A DNA stretch of 64,000 bases from MWEI01 sp964600235 (GTDB lineage: Bacteria; Desulfobacterota; Desulfomonilia; UBA1062), in NCBI GenBank assembly GCA_964600235.1, contig CAZRIV010000017.1, positions 1 through 64,000 on the forward strand. The letters are read 5' to 3'. Position numbers and translations under genes: made by a program. This document shows, piece after piece, positions 42,211-51,859 of this stretch (positions are counted from its first letter, which is position 1; every line of letters starts with the position of its first letter). The notes beneath the pieces are model-generated. The model did no database searches. It was not told the DNA's origin and saw only the letters and a list, made by a program, of their open reading frames with translations.

Positions 42211-43901
42211 AAAAGCTCCTGTGCACGTTCTGCAAAAAATCCACTCGGCCAGGAAATTGCAAAATCTCCATCTGGAGTCACTGGGATCTCAATTATTTCC
42301 GCCCCATTCTTTTGGGGTTTGATATAGATGACAGAGACGTCTTCCGGATGGATCGGGACGATTCCTTCTGGAAGTTCATTATTGGCAGTCTCACGTATTC
42401 GACGAAGTATTCTCAGTATAAGGTGTTCACTATGGGTTTCTATCAGGAATCTATTTCTGTTCTCGCCGAGTGCAGATTGTATGAAAATATCCCCCAAATC
42501 TGCCTGAAGAGCTGGGTGCAGATGAATCTCTGGTTGTTCGATAGCGATGATCTTGTTTTGTGATGCATATGCACTTACCAGAACAGGAAGTACTTGGCTT
42601 ATTCCTATACCCACATCCCTGTGGCTTACAATAGTATCATTGCTCTTATCTACTAAATTTAATTCTTGAATATCAGTTAGTTTTGCTTCTTTTTCCTTTA
42701 TGTTATCCAATGCCGAGTAGATCTCACCAAAAAGATCCCAATCGTATGGTTCATCACTTGTATATCTCTTTTCAATCTCACTGATAATCTTTGTGTAGTC
42801 TGTATCCAAGTCATCAACCGTCAATAAGTGACGTATTCTTAGCTCATACCTGGTATGGAGCCTATCTGGAGCAGATAACCATGCGTTAACCAATGTTCGT
42901 ACTTTTGAATCACGCCGTATCACATCCCAGGCATAGCCGCCCCCTGCATACCAGTTTGAATCCTGGTCTTGTGAAAAGGCAAGGTGACGAGGTGGATAGG
43001 ATCGCAGTGGTCCTAAATACTGAAGACAGGAGAGTTCATCCTGGATGGTACGATTAATACCTCGTATTAATTCATCTAGAGTACGTGGTATGAAGAATCT
43101 TATTGCAGCTGCTAAGTCTTCCTTTCTTCTCCCCTTACTCACTGGGAAGAATGTTGCTTGGGTGCTCAGAGCCTGTGTTTCTGACTTCACTAACCCTTCG
43201 GGAAGAAATTTCCCAGCTGATGCAATGATATCAGGAACCACCTCATTTATGGCTATATCTAGATCCTCGTAATCCGATGGCTGAATGGCATCTGTGCTTG
43301 TTGAACTTTCAACAATAGCTTTTATGACTTCTCTGATAATCAGATGTTCGTGATCAAGCCGATCAAGCTGAAGTTTCCCATCACGACGTTTACTCATCTG
43401 GATAAGCGGTTTCCCATCTCCCAGAATCACATAAGACATCACCTCAGGATTACCTGCAGGAATCATATTCCCAGTTGGAACAGTGATCCGAATTTTCTTT
43501 CCAGTGCGTGGATCAATGCTATCCTGCTCTTTCATTTCCTCTATCTGTGGAAGGCCAATCTCCAAAGACGCTGTTACTGTTTGCACATGGGCAAGAAGCT
43601 CAGCAAGACGGCCGGTTATGGAACTTGTATCCAGTTCCGCTGTCCATTCCATTCTTTTGTTCAAGTCGCGTCTATGGATAAATTGCCTGAACCCGCCCAA
43701 ATCAACAGATTCTCCTCCTAGGTTGGTGCGATAAACATCCAGGTCCCCTGTTTCTTGCGCATGGTGGGCAAGTATCATGCTGTGGAGGATACTTGATTTA
43801 CCTGAACTGTTAGCACCGTATATTAATGTCAGAGGACGTATGGGAATCTTTTGAGATTCCGCGAAAGCCTTGAAGTTGCCTACCCGTATAGAGTTCAGCA
43901 T
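42207..43901 (-). CDS. AAA ATPase, DUF3696 / ABC-SMC-like
   Basis: A 564-residue protein. The N-terminal VGNFKAFAESQKIPIRPLTLIYG leads into the Walker A GANSSGKSSILHS near residue 32. The C-terminal part has the signature region SHRDVGIGISQVLPVL, Walker B IIAIEQPEIHLHPALQ, ETHSEHLILRILRRI, and ends with WPSGFFAER, typical of DUF3696 ATPases. The middle is an insert with coiled-coil character. Such SMC-like ATPases sense DNA states and drive a partner. Its partner is the PLD-like protein whose gene overlaps by ATGA. AAGAGG precedes the ATG. Confidence 0.85.
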   Translation of the reverse strand: MLNSIRVGNFKAFAESQKIPIRPLTLIYGANSSGKSSILHSMILAHHAQETGDLDVYRTNLGGESVDLGGFRQFIHRRDLNKRMEWTAELDTSSITGRLAELLAHVQTVTASLEIGLPQIEEMKEQDSIDPRTGKKIRITVPTGNMIPAGNPEVMSYVILGDGKPLIQMSKRRDGKLQLDRLDHEHLIIREVIKAIVESSTSTDAIQPSDYEDLDIAINEVVPDIIASAGKFLPEGLVKSETQALSTQATFFPVSKGRRKEDLAAAIRFFIPRTLDELIRGINRTIQDELSCLQYLGPLRSYPPRHLAFSQDQDSNWYAGGGYAWDVIRRDSKVRTLVNAWLSAPDRLHTRYELRIRHLLTVDDLDTDYTKIISEIEKRYTSDEPYDWDLFGEIYSALDNIKEKEAKLTDIQELNLVDKSNDTIVSHRDVGIGISQVLPVLVSAYASQNKIIAIEQPEIHLHPALQADLGDIFIQSALGENRNRFLIETHSEHLILRILRRIRETANNELPEGIVPIHPEDVSVIYIKPQKNGAEIIEIPVTPDGDFAISWPSGFFAERAQELF

Positions 43902-44036
43902 AAATACCTCTTATGATTTCACCTGCAGCTCACCTTCTCTAAAAGAGCTTGGGTAATCTGTTTTGATTTAGTTAACCATTGCAATTGCCGATTCCTTTGA
44001 TATATTGATTTTTATCATACCAAGGGTGAGGAAAGT

Positions 44037-44585
44037 ATGGTTGTTTTTGATTACAGTACCAAATTTCATCATCCGACTCAGAATTTTTCCAGTGGCATCT
44101 ATCAGGGGGAAGGAACTGAACAAGAATTCGGCGAATTGTTCTCCAGAAAATACTCTGCTAAATTTTCTGACATACATCCAAGTTCCAAGCGTAAGCATCT
44201 GTTCGCGGTCAGAGAGTTGCCGATTAACGGCAGCGGTATTGTGGATCTTGTTGTTGTGAATACAGATGATCCTTTTAACGTGCTGGCAGATTCTGTTATC
44301 AGGTCTTTTGAGTTCAAGCTCGACAACTGGCGAACTGGCTTGATGCAGGCTCACAGGTATAAGTATTTTTCCAATGCATCCATCCTGGTATTGCCTATCT
44401 ATAAAATGAAACCTGCAGAGGAACGCCTTGATCTTTTTAGAGGGCTTGGTGTGGGCCTCTGGGGTTTCAGCATTGAGACTGGAACAATCGTTCGGAAATA
44501 TACTCCCCGGCCGGTTAAAGCCCCGAGCATGAAAAGATTTTCTGAGCTCATGAAGAAAGTCATAGAGACGTCTGATCATAACTGA
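44037..44585 (+). CDS. Putative PD-(D/E)XK-type nuclease-like protein
   Basis: A 182-residue protein and the only plus-strand gene in the left element. GIVDLVVVN followed about 20 residues later by RSFEFKLDNWRTGLMQAHRY gives the order D, E-x-K, Q-x3-Y that marks PD-(D/E)XK nucleases of the restriction type. GAGGAAAGT precedes the ATG. Its 3' end overlaps the end of the operon on the other strand by ten bases. A free-standing nuclease or a Holliday-type resolvase-fold protein is possible; function is inferred. Confidence 0.55.
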   Translation: MVVFDYSTKFHHPTQNFSSGIYQGEGTEQEFGELFSRKYSAKFSDIHPSSKRKHLFAVRELPINGSGIVDLVVVNTDDPFNVLADSVIRSFEFKLDNWRTGLMQAHRYKYFSNASILVLPIYKMKPAEERLDLFRGLGVGLWGFSIETGTIVRKYTPRPVKAPSMKRFSELMKKVIETSDHN

Positions 44586-45730
44586 GCTCGTTCCCTGAAA
44601 AGACGTATGCCTTCCCCCAAAGGTTCGAGATGGGAATTATCTGACTTGGGGTCCAGCGGTAATCCAGATGTACCCCAAGTGATATAAGTACCTTGAGCCT
44701 CCATGACCGCATCGGTACAATCGTCCAAAGATGAACCTATTCCGTCGATCAACGATTGAAGAGCTTCCCATGACTGGAGCACTTCAATATTTCGCTCCGG
44801 TTCCGGATTATAATCCCTATCATGTGGCAGTCCGTTGATTATTTCTGGTACAAATAACGAAAAGGCTTCTTTCTCCGAGAAGGTGATGCGATTGAGAAGC
44901 TTCTTGCTAAGGTATCTGACTATAGGAAGGCGCCCACCACCTGTCGGGAAGAACCGGTCCATTGAGAAAATCCGCAAATTAGACCACCAACCTGTTGCGC
45001 CTGCATAACCCCCCGACGCACTAAGGAACGGCGCCATTATGTCGGAATACCCATTGATGATCTTGAAGCCGTTTATTGATAATGAAAGATTGAGCAGCAT
45101 CCAATTGGCGATAACATCAGCATGGAAGATATCGGTACGGGCCTCTGTCGATCTTGACGCTATGATGATGTAAAAGCCATCAGGCCGATCTGTTACCATG
45201 GTGATGTCGTTGATAAACTCCTCAAACTCCCGCTGGTCCTGAAGCGCTTCCCGACAGATGATCAAACTGGCATAAAGGGGTTTCTTTCCGGCGTAGTTTG
45301 ATCGTGCCCGCCGAATAAAATTCTTTGCAACAACAGCTTCTCTTGAGTCAAAAGATTGAGAGATATAGACCCCCGGGGCTATGATACCCGTTGTATTCAT
45401 TCCACTCAGTTCATCGAAATAATCTCTCAGTGTTCGATCGATTACATCGGTAAGCTCAAGATCGCTCTTCCGATAACTATTGAAGCAACCCCACTCATCG
45501 ATTTTTCCAAGATTGATTTGTGGGGAATGAGCATAGAGACTCAAATAGAATTGCGGATCGATCAGCAATTCTGCATCCGGATGGGCAGCTCTTAGTTCCT
45601 GGATGCGACTTTGCATAGTCGATTTCTGCAGATCCTTCGGGCTGAAGATGGCACCATCAATGATACCTTCTGAGAGTCCTTGGCTGACTTTCTCCCCAAG
45701 ACCGTGACCGATCTGCGCAAACAGTTTCAT
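44576..45730 (-). CDS. Unknown protein at the end of the kinase/hsd operon
   Basis: A 384-residue protein that I cannot place in a family. It is soluble, with alternating short strands and helices (GAIFSPKDL, ELLIDPQFYLSLY, GIIAPGVYISQSFDSREAV, GFYIIIASRS, LNLSLSINGFKIINGYS), which suggests a TIM-barrel-like fold. Aromatic and glycine residues are concentrated around GGYAGATGWWSN. Its ATG overlaps the kinase stop by four bases, so it is tied to the kinase and hsdS. The tight coupling makes a joint function with the kinase likely: it may be a substrate or effector. Confidence 0.6.
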   Translation of the reverse strand: MKLFAQIGHGLGEKVSQGLSEGIIDGAIFSPKDLQKSTMQSRIQELRAAHPDAELLIDPQFYLSLYAHSPQINLGKIDEWGCFNSYRKSDLELTDVIDRTLRDYFDELSGMNTTGIIAPGVYISQSFDSREAVVAKNFIRRARSNYAGKKPLYASLIICREALQDQREFEEFINDITMVTDRPDGFYIIIASRSTEARTDIFHADVIANWMLLNLSLSINGFKIINGYSDIMAPFLSASGGYAGATGWWSNLRIFSMDRFFPTGGGRLPIVRYLSKKLLNRITFSEKEAFSLFVPEIINGLPHDRDYNPEPERNIEVLQSWEALQSLIDGIGSSLDDCTDAVMEAQGTYITWGTSGLPLDPKSDNSHLEPLGEGIRLFRERAQL

Positions 45731-46611
45731 CGTATTTCCTCCAGTTTACTCAGCAGCATGTCAAGATTAGCAGGCCTTAATGCCGGTAATTTTTTCATCA
45801 ATCCATCGACCAACATGCAAAATGGTACGGACAGATCATTTCGGAGCTGAACAAGAGGTCTGGGGTTTTCATTCTTGATTCTGTACAAAGTATTGAACTG
45901 CTGATCTCCTTGTCTTGCGAAGGGATTGACACCGGAGGAATATTCATAGAGAGTCAGTCCAATAGTGTAGATATCAGCCCTATAATCCAGATCCTGGCGA
46001 AATCCCATTTCAAGCATTTCAGGCGCGATATAATAAAGAGTACCCGGTACCCTTTGCGGATCACGGGTCAGATTTGTGCCGCCGACTTGAAATGCAATGC
46101 CGAGGTCAAGGAGTACGAAAGGGCGATCAGGCATCTTTGTTCTGATAATGTTATCCGGTTTAATGTCTCGATGAATAATCCTCTGACTGTTCAGTTCTTT
46201 CACGGCAAGGAAAAGGCATTTTGAAAGTGTTACAAGCTCGGTCGATCCCGGTCTGTGACCGGTTGCCATTATCTGGCGTAAAGATTTACCTTCAATGAAT
46301 TCCTCGGAATAAGCAACATACCCATTCGAGCCAATCCTACACTCATGGCACTTGATCGAACCCAAGCGAACCAGGTAAGGTGTATGGCATCTCCCAATAA
46401 TATCAACTTCTCTGCAAATTCTTTTAAGATTCTCTGTCTTCACCTCAGGGTCGTTTGGATCATCCGGGATCTGAACTATCTTAAGTGCTTCAATTCTGCC
46501 GTTAACGAGAGATTTATAAACGACCTTGAAACCACCCGAACCGATCTCTTCAACAATGTCAATATTCGGTAGCACTTTCTTCACTTCAGACAGGTCAGGC
46601 TTAATTATCAC
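45727..46611 (-). CDS. Hanks-type serine/threonine protein kinase
   Basis: A 294-residue kinase domain without membrane helix or sensor domain. All key parts are present: glycine loop EIGSGGFKVVYKS (residues about 22-34), ATP-anchoring lysine in EALKIV, catalytic loop IIHRDIKPDNII, DLG (in place of DFG) in LLDLGIAF, and APEMLEMG of the activation segment. It would phosphorylate Ser/Thr residues, perhaps of its operon partners. It overlaps hsdS upstream and the unknown 384-residue gene downstream, each by an ATGA. A kinase built into a type I restriction operon is uncommon. Confidence 0.9.
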   Translation of the reverse strand: MIIKPDLSEVKKVLPNIDIVEEIGSGGFKVVYKSLVNGRIEALKIVQIPDDPNDPEVKTENLKRICREVDIIGRCHTPYLVRLGSIKCHECRIGSNGYVAYSEEFIEGKSLRQIMATGHRPGSTELVTLSKCLFLAVKELNSQRIIHRDIKPDNIIRTKMPDRPFVLLDLGIAFQVGGTNLTRDPQRVPGTLYYIAPEMLEMGFRQDLDYRADIYTIGLTLYEYSSGVNPFARQGDQQFNTLYRIKNENPRPLVQLRNDLSVPFCMLVDGLMKKLPALRPANLDMLLSKLEEIR

Positions 46612-47885
46612 GATACTTCCTCCAGATACTTTGCCTGTATCTCCATTTCTTTCAAAAGCTCATTCATGTGCGACTCACTCCACTTAGCGGTAAGGTCACC
46701 TTTGAAAGCACGATGGAGCAGCAAAGCGAATAATCTTTCAATCTTTAAAGATGTCTCTTGTCGCTCAGTTTTATTTTTCAATAGCGCATGGAGTTGTGAT
46801 GCGAACACTTTTTGAAGTTGTTCTGGAGGCATACATATTTTAAGGCTCATGAAACGGTGACCATCCACATTATGTACGGTTGCACCTTTTTTAACACATG
46901 ATAATCCAAAAGCAGGAACTGCGGTTAAGAGTCCGTAGAGATATTCATTTGTCACTTCTCCTTTTGAAGAGAGTGCTTTTAAATCCTGATTAATTGTTAA
47001 ATCACGGCCAGCAATAGCTACAGGAAAGGAATGTACTAAAATTCCCGATCGATAAACTATTAACACGCTACCTTCCTTAACAATTCGAGTTGAACTGTTG
47101 TTGATAGCCTCTGGTGTGATATGGTCTTCTGTATCGAGCACTACATCGCACTTCATGTCTTTAGGGGAAACCCAAGGTATATCACCGGCCCAGTACTCAG
47201 GCGATGACTTGGAAGGAGTACCACCCCCTACAACATGATATAGATCGCCAAGTTTTTTGGTCGGCCATCCCTTGGGATTGGTAATCGGATCGCCAAATAT
47301 CTTATGGAAGAGCGCTGGGAGAATACGGGAAGCCTTAGCCTCAGCTTCAGTACTTTTCATACGGAGGTTATCCGCTTGGTCTAGTATCTCAACTATACGC
47401 TTTTGCTCAGATAAAGGAGGAAGAGAAACTGGCTGTAAAAGGTACAACGAAACATTTAGATTGCGGAGCCCAGAAGTAGTACTTTGTATTCTGAGTAGTT
47501 CTGCCTTTGCTCTTGAGGAATTTAGATAATGATGAAGATATCTAGGCAAGATCAGCTCTTTCTTGGGCCTACACCTGAGTGTAAAATTCGAAAAAAGATA
47601 ACACAACCCATTGTTTGGTTGATGGAATATGGCATTTTTCCCAATCAGATGCTTACTTCCTGACGAGGTGGTAACAATAATATCTCCATCGATGAGTTTA
47701 TATCGAGTAGCTGTTATCTCTGGTAGTGATCTAAAAGCAATATTTTCTAAGACCAACTTGGCATCATGAATGTTTGTGGATCGTAGAACAGGATAGTTGC
47801 TACCATCATCATTTGGGGGTAATCCCCATGTGCCGGTTTTGGCTTCAGAAAGTACTTGCGATAAAGGGGGCTCAGGCCACATCAT
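46608..47885 (-). CDS. hsdS: Type I restriction-modification specificity subunit
   Basis: A 425-residue HsdS with two target-recognition domains, each followed by a conserved helical spacer. The first half ends with LPPLSEQKRIVEILDQADNLR, and the second starts at GWPTKKLGDLYHVVGGGTPS and runs to PPEQLQKVFASQLHALL. The subunit recognises a bipartite DNA sequence and bridges two HsdM copies. The start ATG overlaps the hsdM stop by ATGA; the end overlaps the kinase start by ATGA. Specificity cannot be predicted. Confidence 0.93.
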   Translation of the reverse strand: MMWPEPPLSQVLSEAKTGTWGLPPNDDGSNYPVLRSTNIHDAKLVLENIAFRSLPEITATRYKLIDGDIIVTTSSGSKHLIGKNAIFHQPNNGLCYLFSNFTLRCRPKKELILPRYLHHYLNSSRAKAELLRIQSTTSGLRNLNVSLYLLQPVSLPPLSEQKRIVEILDQADNLRMKSTEAEAKASRILPALFHKIFGDPITNPKGWPTKKLGDLYHVVGGGTPSKSSPEYWAGDIPWVSPKDMKCDVVLDTEDHITPEAINNSSTRIVKEGSVLIVYRSGILVHSFPVAIAGRDLTINQDLKALSSKGEVTNEYLYGLLTAVPAFGLSCVKKGATVHNVDGHRFMSLKICMPPEQLQKVFASQLHALLKNKTERQETSLKIERLFALLLHRAFKGDLTAKWSESHMNELLKEMEIQAKYLEEVS

Positions 47886-49552
47886 TCAACGGTCTCCACT
47901 TCCTGAAGCAGCTTTTCCAGGCCCTCAGCAATTTTACGTTCAATCTCGAGCGTCTCTCGAATCAACTGGGCAGGATCATCCTCTGAAGGCTTTTCCGCGA
48001 TCTGCGGTTTATATCTCCCAGCGGCCAGGTTGTAGTCATTCTCTACAATGGACTTTATGGTCGCCCACCAGCATCGCGTTTCATCGCTTCCAGAAGGCAG
48101 GATTGTTCCACCCTCAACTCCAGGGATATTCTTGTAGCCCGATTTTTTGTACCCAAACCACTGGGAGAGCAGATCAGGAATATCATTGCGCTCAGGTGTC
48201 TCAGGCCTCCCGCCACCCTGAATCTTGTCCGGATCAAAACCGTCAGCTCGGACCTCATAAAACCAGACTTTTTCGTTGTGCTTAGTCTTCTTGTCCTTCT
48301 TCGAATCTGAAGCAGGCCTCTGAAAAATCACAACCCCAGTCTTCACCCCAGCATAAGGTTTGAAGACACCAGCAGGCAATGACACCACAGCCAACAGGTC
48401 GTAATCCTCCACAAGCTTCCGGCGCAGCTCCATATGGGCCGAGGTCGTACCAAATAACAACCCCTCGGGCACAACAACTGCTGCTCGTCCTCCTGGGGCC
48501 AGTGCCTCTATCATCACACCCAAGAACAATAGCTCACTCTTTTTTGAGTTGGTGGGCAGATCCTTGCGGATGGATTCTTTAGGCAACACACCTGCAAAGG
48601 GCGGGTTGGAGAGGATTACCTTGTAGCGACGGTTTAGGTCGTCATCGGAGAGGCCCCCCATGTCCGAGAGCGTATTTGCCCGCTTGACATTGGCCTGGCG
48701 GATTCCGTGGAGCACCAGGTTCATCATAGCAATCCGCATCATCTGTCGCGATACATCGATGCCATAAATAGATCGCTCCAGGATATTCCAATCAGGGATC
48801 TTCTCGCCCGGACCCTTGTGATAGGTCTGGAGGGTCGGGATTTCCTTCTTTGCTTCAGCGATTGTCTGTCCCCGCTTCTCTAGCCACTCTTCACCGTAGA
48901 TGGGAACTTCCTGAAGTTCAGTAGAATACTTGGCGAGGATATACTCTACGGCATCTATGAGGAAACCTCCTGTGCCGCATGCAGGGTCATAAATTGTATC
49001 ACCTATATTTGGATCGACCATTTCCACCATCATGGTTCTAATCTGTCTAGGCGTCCTGAACTGGCCATTCAGGGCAGATTGCCCCAGGTGGGTCAATAGA
49101 TATTCAAATATATCACCTTTTACGTCCGTGCCGAGTTTGGCAAAGTCTATACTGTCGATTTCATCTACCACCTGCTTGAGCACATTTGGGTCTATGATCT
49201 CAAGGACCGCATCGCGGAAGTACTCTGCGATCTGGGGTTCTTCTTTTACCAGAGAAGCCATATATGGGAAGACCTCGTCACGAACAAAATCACGCAGCTC
49301 CTTCCCGCTCTTGAAACACCATTTAACCCAACGATACCGCTCTGCCTGTTTGGGGAAAAGTAGCTTGCCATTGCCGTTGACCTGCCCTCCAATGAGTCTC
49401 GCTTTAAGCTCTCGGCTTGACTCTTCTTCATCGAGCAGTTTCAGATAGATGAGATATGAGATCTGTTCAATATAGGTGACCGGGTTAGTGACACCTCCAG
49501 CCCAGAGAATGTCGGTGATCCGGTCGAGTTTTCTTCTTAAATCCTTGTTCAT
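47882..49552 (-). CDS. hsdM: Type I restriction-modification methyltransferase subunit
   Basis: A 556-residue N6-adenine methyltransferase. The N-terminal helical domain (residues 1-150) is followed by the SAM site DPACGTGGFLIDAVEYI and the catalytic NPPFAG, both intact. PEGLLFGTTSAHMELRRKL is also typical. The ATG chosen has GGGAG five bases upstream, overlapping the hsdR stop; a GTG directly before is possible. It methylates adenines in the HsdS target and gives self-protection. Confidence 0.94.
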   Translation of the reverse strand: MNKDLRRKLDRITDILWAGGVTNPVTYIEQISYLIYLKLLDEEESSRELKARLIGGQVNGNGKLLFPKQAERYRWVKWCFKSGKELRDFVRDEVFPYMASLVKEEPQIAEYFRDAVLEIIDPNVLKQVVDEIDSIDFAKLGTDVKGDIFEYLLTHLGQSALNGQFRTPRQIRTMMVEMVDPNIGDTIYDPACGTGGFLIDAVEYILAKYSTELQEVPIYGEEWLEKRGQTIAEAKKEIPTLQTYHKGPGEKIPDWNILERSIYGIDVSRQMMRIAMMNLVLHGIRQANVKRANTLSDMGGLSDDDLNRRYKVILSNPPFAGVLPKESIRKDLPTNSKKSELLFLGVMIEALAPGGRAAVVVPEGLLFGTTSAHMELRRKLVEDYDLLAVVSLPAGVFKPYAGVKTGVVIFQRPASDSKKDKKTKHNEKVWFYEVRADGFDPDKIQGGGRPETPERNDIPDLLSQWFGYKKSGYKNIPGVEGGTILPSGSDETRCWWATIKSIVENDYNLAAGRYKPQIAEKPSEDDPAQLIRETLEIERKIAEGLEKLLQEVETVE

Positions 49553-49561
49553 CACAACTCC

Positions 49562-51832
49562 CTATGCGATCTTCTTTGTAAAGACTGATTCGTTCATGTC
49601 CTCAATCATTTGCTTCAGGCCCTTCTCACCAAAGAGCTCCACACCCAATTCAGCAGCATTCAGGATCGAGAGCGGCGGCCTAAAGAGATCTTCCAGTTCT
49701 ATGCGTCCACGCGCTATACCACGATTCTTGATGAGCGAAAGGTATTGTGCCTGTTGGGGTGTAAGGGTCTTTGCCACAAGCCAAGCATGAAAATTCTCAG
49801 TCAGCTCCTCTTCCCGGGGCTTGATCTTGAGACTACCCAAGGCCGCCCTGATAAAATCTATGAGATTTCTTCCAGGTTGCTTATATGCACGACGAAGATT
49901 CTCTTCATTGAAATACATCTTCGGCCTGTTCAACATTTCTGAAAGAACCTTCTCTTCATCCTCTGTTAGTAGCTCGCCTTTGCGCACTTTCTGAATAATT
50001 GGGTGGTCGTTTACTGCAGACTTGATTGTGGTTTCCCAATTGGTAACATAGTCATTCTTGTCTACGCGCTCACCTTCAGGCCCGATCTCAATGTAAGTTA
50101 CAGCATGGTACCATTCATCCTCAAGTCCAAGCTCAATGAGGTCACCATGTGTTTTAGTCGGTTTTTTATATCCACCAGGAGCATGGCCATGGCCAGTGCC
50201 GGTAAAAATGTCAGTATCGCTGTCATTGAAATATACGTGATTCTCAAAAAAATCATAAATGACGAACTTCTTTTTCTGTATATGATCCGCTGTACGGGTT
50301 CCACGCCCTCTCATCTGCTGATAGAGGATAGGGCTTCGTACACGACGGCACATTACCAAGTGAAGTACCTCGCGGCAGTCAAACCCTGTGTCCAGCATGC
50401 CGACGCTCACGGCTACTTGTGGGTAGTCTTCGCGCTTGAACTTGCGGATTAGATCGTCGGCATTGGCAACATCGCTGGTGATGACTTCAGCATACTGCCC
50501 TTTCAATTCCGGATGGAGTTCATTCAGGTATTGGGCAAGCCGGGCAGCATGATGCTTAGTAATGGCGAAAACAATAGACTTGCCTGGACCGATCTTCTGA
50601 CCAGGGGCAAGTTCCTTGTAATTCTCCCAGGCCAGCCGGTCAAATTCCAGCATCATTTTCCTGTTTGTGTCTTCATTGGTCCATTTACGCTCAAATTCAC
50701 CGGGGTCTTCAATGTCGTTCTCATCTGAGAGAAGGTATGTGATACCTGAAGCGAATTTGTATGGGACAAGAAACCCATCTTGAAATGCCTGAAGTATGGG
50801 GAAAGCAAAGTCAGGCTGCCCGTCACGGCATTGATAGAACTGGAATGTGTTTCTCTCAATATACTCAGAGGGTGTTGCCGTGAGCCCGATGTGAAGCGCA
50901 TCGAAATGCGTGAGCGCTGTTTGCCATGTACCATAAATGGAACGATGGCATTCATCAGCAACAACCACATCGAAATATCCGCTCGTAAAATCTGTATATC
51001 TACTGATCATGGTCTGTAGGAGGCAGACTGTGATCTGCTGTTCCTGGCGGACCATGCCTGGCCTTAACCAGTAGCTGCCATATTGGTTGCTTAATATATC
51101 CTGAAGTGCCTCGATGGCTTGTTTTGCGAGTTGTTCTCTATCCACCAGAAACAAGATACGTTCGGCACGCCCGGCTTGAATGAGTCTCTTCAAGTAAAGC
51201 GTAACGAGATCGGTCTTCCCTGTGCCCGTAGGTAGCTCCAGGAGAAAACGTCGTTTTCCCAGCTCCACTGCATGATCGAGCGATTGCATGGCATCCCTCT
51301 GGTAGGGACGAACCTTCCGGGTCTCACCTTGGCGAAGGTAGTATTCAGGGATTTCTATGGTTGCAAGAGGCTTGCGTGTGGAACGCATCTCCACCAGGCG
51401 CTCAAGATCACGACGGGAAAAGAATGAGTTGACGATCCGGGCATCGTCGTTACCATAGTCCCAAAAATAGATAAGCTCACCATTAGTTAGGAAGATGAAT
51501 GGTGCTCCTATCTTCTTAGCATTTGGAAGCGCTTGTTGTTTTGCTGTATAGGGTTCAATAGCAGTGCGCTTGGCCTCTATGACGGCCAGAGGTCTACCTC
51601 GACGATCGTTAAGAACATAGTCAACTCTTCCAAATGATTTATTATCAGTTTGTGAGGATGCTTGCCTAGGCCCTGCAGAATAGGGAACAGCAGCTTCTGC
51701 AACTATCAAAGAGGTATCCCGAACAGTAAATTCGGTGAGCACCTGTGATTTGTCAGCAGGGTCCCACCCTGCCTGACGAAGCAGGTCATCAATGACGATC
51801 CTGGCATCAGTTTCTGTTGTATATTCTCTCAC
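49562..51832 (-). CDS. hsdR: Type I restriction endonuclease subunit
   Basis: A 756-residue protein, somewhat short for HsdR. The N-terminal nuclease domain has GRVDYVLNDRRGRPLAVIEAKR (D-x(n)-E-x-K). The SF2 translocase has Walker A LPTGTGKTDLVTLYL, the DECH box VVADECHRSIYG and TATPSEY, and a second RecA half with LDTGFDC and QMRGRGTR. It cuts DNA at a distance after ATP-driven translocation. Here hsdR comes first in the operon, before hsdM and hsdS, 27 bp after the SNase-like gene. Confidence 0.93.
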   Translation of the reverse strand: MREYTTETDARIVIDDLLRQAGWDPADKSQVLTEFTVRDTSLIVAEAAVPYSAGPRQASSQTDNKSFGRVDYVLNDRRGRPLAVIEAKRTAIEPYTAKQQALPNAKKIGAPFIFLTNGELIYFWDYGNDDARIVNSFFSRRDLERLVEMRSTRKPLATIEIPEYYLRQGETRKVRPYQRDAMQSLDHAVELGKRRFLLELPTGTGKTDLVTLYLKRLIQAGRAERILFLVDREQLAKQAIEALQDILSNQYGSYWLRPGMVRQEQQITVCLLQTMISRYTDFTSGYFDVVVADECHRSIYGTWQTALTHFDALHIGLTATPSEYIERNTFQFYQCRDGQPDFAFPILQAFQDGFLVPYKFASGITYLLSDENDIEDPGEFERKWTNEDTNRKMMLEFDRLAWENYKELAPGQKIGPGKSIVFAITKHHAARLAQYLNELHPELKGQYAEVITSDVANADDLIRKFKREDYPQVAVSVGMLDTGFDCREVLHLVMCRRVRSPILYQQMRGRGTRTADHIQKKKFVIYDFFENHVYFNDSDTDIFTGTGHGHAPGGYKKPTKTHGDLIELGLEDEWYHAVTYIEIGPEGERVDKNDYVTNWETTIKSAVNDHPIIQKVRKGELLTEDEEKVLSEMLNRPKMYFNEENLRRAYKQPGRNLIDFIRAALGSLKIKPREEELTENFHAWLVAKTLTPQQAQYLSLIKNRGIARGRIELEDLFRPPLSILNAAELGVELFGEKGLKQMIEDMNESVFTKKIA

Positions 51833-51859
51833 AGGCGCTCTTTTAAACCTCCGATCTAT

